Below, piece by piece: positions 6,224 to 7,288 of a stretch of DNA of 7,288 bases. This DNA comes from Anaerolineae bacterium (GTDB lineage Bacteria; Chloroflexota; Anaerolineae; Aggregatilineales; Phototrophicaceae): the NCBI GenBank assembly GCA_015492875.1, contig WGEI01000197.1:1-7288 (forward strand), in the 5' to 3' direction. The notes beneath the pieces were generated by a model, which had not been told where the DNA came from, ran no database searches, and was given only the letters and a program-made list of their open reading frames with translations. Every line of letters starts with the position of its first letter. Position 1 is the stretch's first letter. The position numbers were made by a program, and so were the translations under genes.

Positions 6224-6637
6224 TCACAAATCGAAGGGATTAGGAGGTGGCACTTCTAACCAGTCAAATAGGTGCTGGCGGCTTTCATCTGATAAAGCGA
6301 AGTTAAAACTGAGGTGGCCGGTGGCATCGGCTACGATGGTTGCCCGTAACAATAACGTGCCATCACTATGTAAGCCTAAAGCGAGAAAAGCATCTGATGT
6401 GCCAACTTGGCGGGTAGTGGTTAACTCGCCAACGGGTTGCAAAAGGCGCAATTTACGGACTAAGTCTTCATAGCGCGGGCGCAAGGCAATTTCAATAGGG
6501 CCATGACTGGCAGAAATCGCAACATAGCCGCCTTCACGCCGTAAAGATAATCGAGAGTTGCGTCGGTCTTCGCCAAATTGTAATACGCCTGTGGATTCAT
6601 CTACAACACAAGTATCTAGCGTTATATAATTACGCAT
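6224..6637 (-). CDS. Hypothetical protein, 137 residues, function unknown
   Basis: I do not recognise this family. ATG at 6635-6637 is preceded 6 bases away by GGGAG (6644-6648), itself behind an extended -10 (6672-6680), so the gene looks real. The product has no signal peptide or membrane helix. The sequence alternates short hydrophobic and polar stretches in a way that suggests a beta-rich small domain (for example GGYVAISASHGPIEIALRP at 36-54 and ATIVADATGHLSFNFALSD at 99-117). A short basic amphipathic stretch lies around 56-66 (YEDLVRKLRLL), and the tail is proline-rich (PPPNPFDL). There is only one cysteine and no catalytic motif I can name. It ends only 14 bases before the gcvH promoter with no terminator seen, so read-through into the riboswitch leader is possible. 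A functional link to glycine metabolism is not shown. Confidence 0.75.
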   Translation of the reverse strand: MRNYITLDTCVVDESTGVLQFGEDRRNSRLSLRREGGYVAISASHGPIEIALRPRYEDLVRKLRLLQPVGELTTTRQVGTSDAFLALGLHSDGTLLLRATIVADATGHLSFNFALSDESRQHLFDWLEVPPPNPFDL

Positions 6638-6671
6638 CGCAAACTCCCTTTGTCTACATCAGTTCGAGGCA

Positions 6672-6680
6672 AGTATAGCA
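6672..6680 (-). promoter_or_regulatory. Extended -10 promoter of the hypothetical gene
   Basis: The minus strand reads TG-C-TATACT (6680-6672), an extended -10 with five of six consensus bases in the hexamer. The predicted start near 6665 leaves a leader of just under 30 bases containing the GGGAG ribosome site. No good -35 is seen. It lies back to back with the promoter of the divergent SCO1-like gene. Confidence 0.55.
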
Positions 6681-6715
6681 CGAAATTTCACAAACACGGT
6701 TGAAACGACCGCAAA

Positions 6716-6744
6716 TTGGTCTAAATCATGAAAGACCTTACAAT
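6716..6744 (+). promoter_or_regulatory. Sigma-70-type promoter of the SCO1-like gene
   Basis: TTGGTC (6716-6721), a 17-base spacer and TACAAT (6739-6744) give a half-match -35 and a five-of-six -10 at ideal spacing. The predicted start near 6751 would leave a short leader of about 19 bases that still includes the GAGGAG ribosome site (6757-6762). The layout (TTGG.. N17 TACAAT) is the same as in the gcvH promoter. Confidence 0.6.
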
Positions 6745-6769
6745 TAGCTACAGCTTGAGGAGCTTAGAT

Positions 6770-7288
6770 ATGACAAACCCAATTAGTCAAGAAACAGCCT
6801 CACCACCTACTATGAAGTATTTATTTATCACGTTTATCGGCGCGTTTGGGCTTGGTCTGGTGATATTCTTCATCTTCAATAGCATTCGTAACTCCCAAGC
6901 CACCACTAGCGAGCCGATCAATGGTAACGTAGCTGCTTATCAAGGCACGGTGATAGAGCCGCCGCGTGAGCTAAGCAATTGGACGTTAACAGCGACTGAT
7001 GGCGAACCCTTCAGCCTATCGGATTTACGAGGGCGTTATGTGGTGATGTCATTTGGTTATACACATTGTCCAGACGTTTGCCCAACCACCTTAAGCAATT
7101 ACAAACGCATTAAGCGCCTCTTGAGGGATAAAGCTCAGAATGTGGCGTTTGTCTTTATTAGCGTAGATTATGAGCGAGACACGCCAGAAGTGTTGGGGAA
7201 TTACATTAGCCAGATTGATGGTGCGTTCATCGGATTGAGCAGCACACCAGAAATCTTGGACGAAATAGCACCAGAATATGGCTTATAC
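6770..7288 (+). CDS. SCO1/SenC/PrrC family protein, membrane-anchored thioredoxin fold (3' end outside window)
   Basis: 173 codons are visible with no stop before the right edge. Residues 1-15 are a short polar N-terminus, about 16-37 one membrane helix, and then a linker and a thioredoxin-like domain on the outer face: DGEPFSLSDLRGRYVVMSFGYTHCPDVCPTT, with the copper/redox pair C100-x-x-x-C104, and FVFISVDYERDTPEVL (128-142). In SCO proteins these two cysteines and a histidine further along bind copper, for assembly of the CuA site of cytochrome c oxidase; the histidine region is cut off here. ATG at 6770-6772 is preceded 7 bases away by GAGGAG (6757-6762). The family usually reads SVDPERDTP; Tyr replaces Pro here. 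The role in oxidase assembly is known for the family, while neighbours that would confirm it (cox genes) lie outside the window if present. Confidence 0.93.
   Translation, partial: MTNPISQETASPPTMKYLFITFIGAFGLGLVIFFIFNSIRNSQATTSEPINGNVAAYQGTVIEPPRELSNWTLTATDGEPFSLSDLRGRYVVMSFGYTHCPDVCPTTLSNYKRIKRLLRDKAQNVAFVFISVDYERDTPEVLGNYISQIDGAFIGLSSTPEILDEIAPEYGLY

Noticed and set aside
1..7288. Mobile elements, CRISPR arrays, tRNAs, toxin-antitoxin or defence genes
   Set aside because: No transposase or integrase motifs, regularly spaced repeats, cloverleaf-like sequences or defence domains were seen; the window is housekeeping metabolism with normal spacing.

Overview
The window is bacterial core-metabolism DNA of roughly balanced base composition. 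It centres on a nearly complete glycine cleavage system (GCS). The P protein is split into two subunits (gcvPA and gcvPB), as in many Gram-positive, Thermotoga-like and Chloroflexota-type bacteria. The T protein has an in-frame N-terminal extension running off the left edge, plus sub-family insertions. Together with the filter-less RCK membrane protein and the SCO1-like protein, this makes me lean weakly towards Chloroflexota. That is inference; there is no rRNA or other firm taxonomic marker here.

Layout. Positions 1-1380 (+) hold gcvT, incomplete at the left edge, ending at a hairpin/T-run terminator (1389-1418). Facing it is a two-helix membrane protein with a cytoplasmic RCK/TrkA module (1404-2504, -), whose last codons lie inside that terminator. 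Next comes an operon read leftwards: promoter (6182-6210), glycine riboswitch aptamer (6055-6161), intrinsic terminator (5988-6020), gcvH (5559-5954), an internal hairpin plus U-run (5496-5518), gcvPA (4108-5445), gcvPB (2613-4091), and a final terminator (2549-2581). Upstream of the operon on the same strand is an unrecognised 137-residue gene (6224-6637). It is divergent from the start of a SCO1/SenC-type copper/thioredoxin-fold gene (6770 to the right edge, +), and each has a recognisable promoter in the 132-base gap.

How it works together. GcvPA and GcvPB form the PLP-dependent decarboxylase. It passes the aminomethyl group to lipoyl-Lys66 of GcvH, and GcvT then moves the one-carbon unit to tetrahydrofolate and releases ammonia. 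The fourth component, dihydrolipoamide dehydrogenase, is not here. The aptamer followed by a terminator before gcvH fits a glycine-ON transcriptional switch. The second terminator-like hairpin after gcvH could give more GcvH than P protein. gcvT lies outside this operon on the opposite strand, so any glycine control of it must come from outside the window.

I found no mobile element, CRISPR array, tRNA or defence system. The points worth a second look are regulatory architecture (riboswitch platform, intra-operon attenuator, inverted repeat at the promoter), the GcvT extension, and the missing selectivity filter in the RCK protein.
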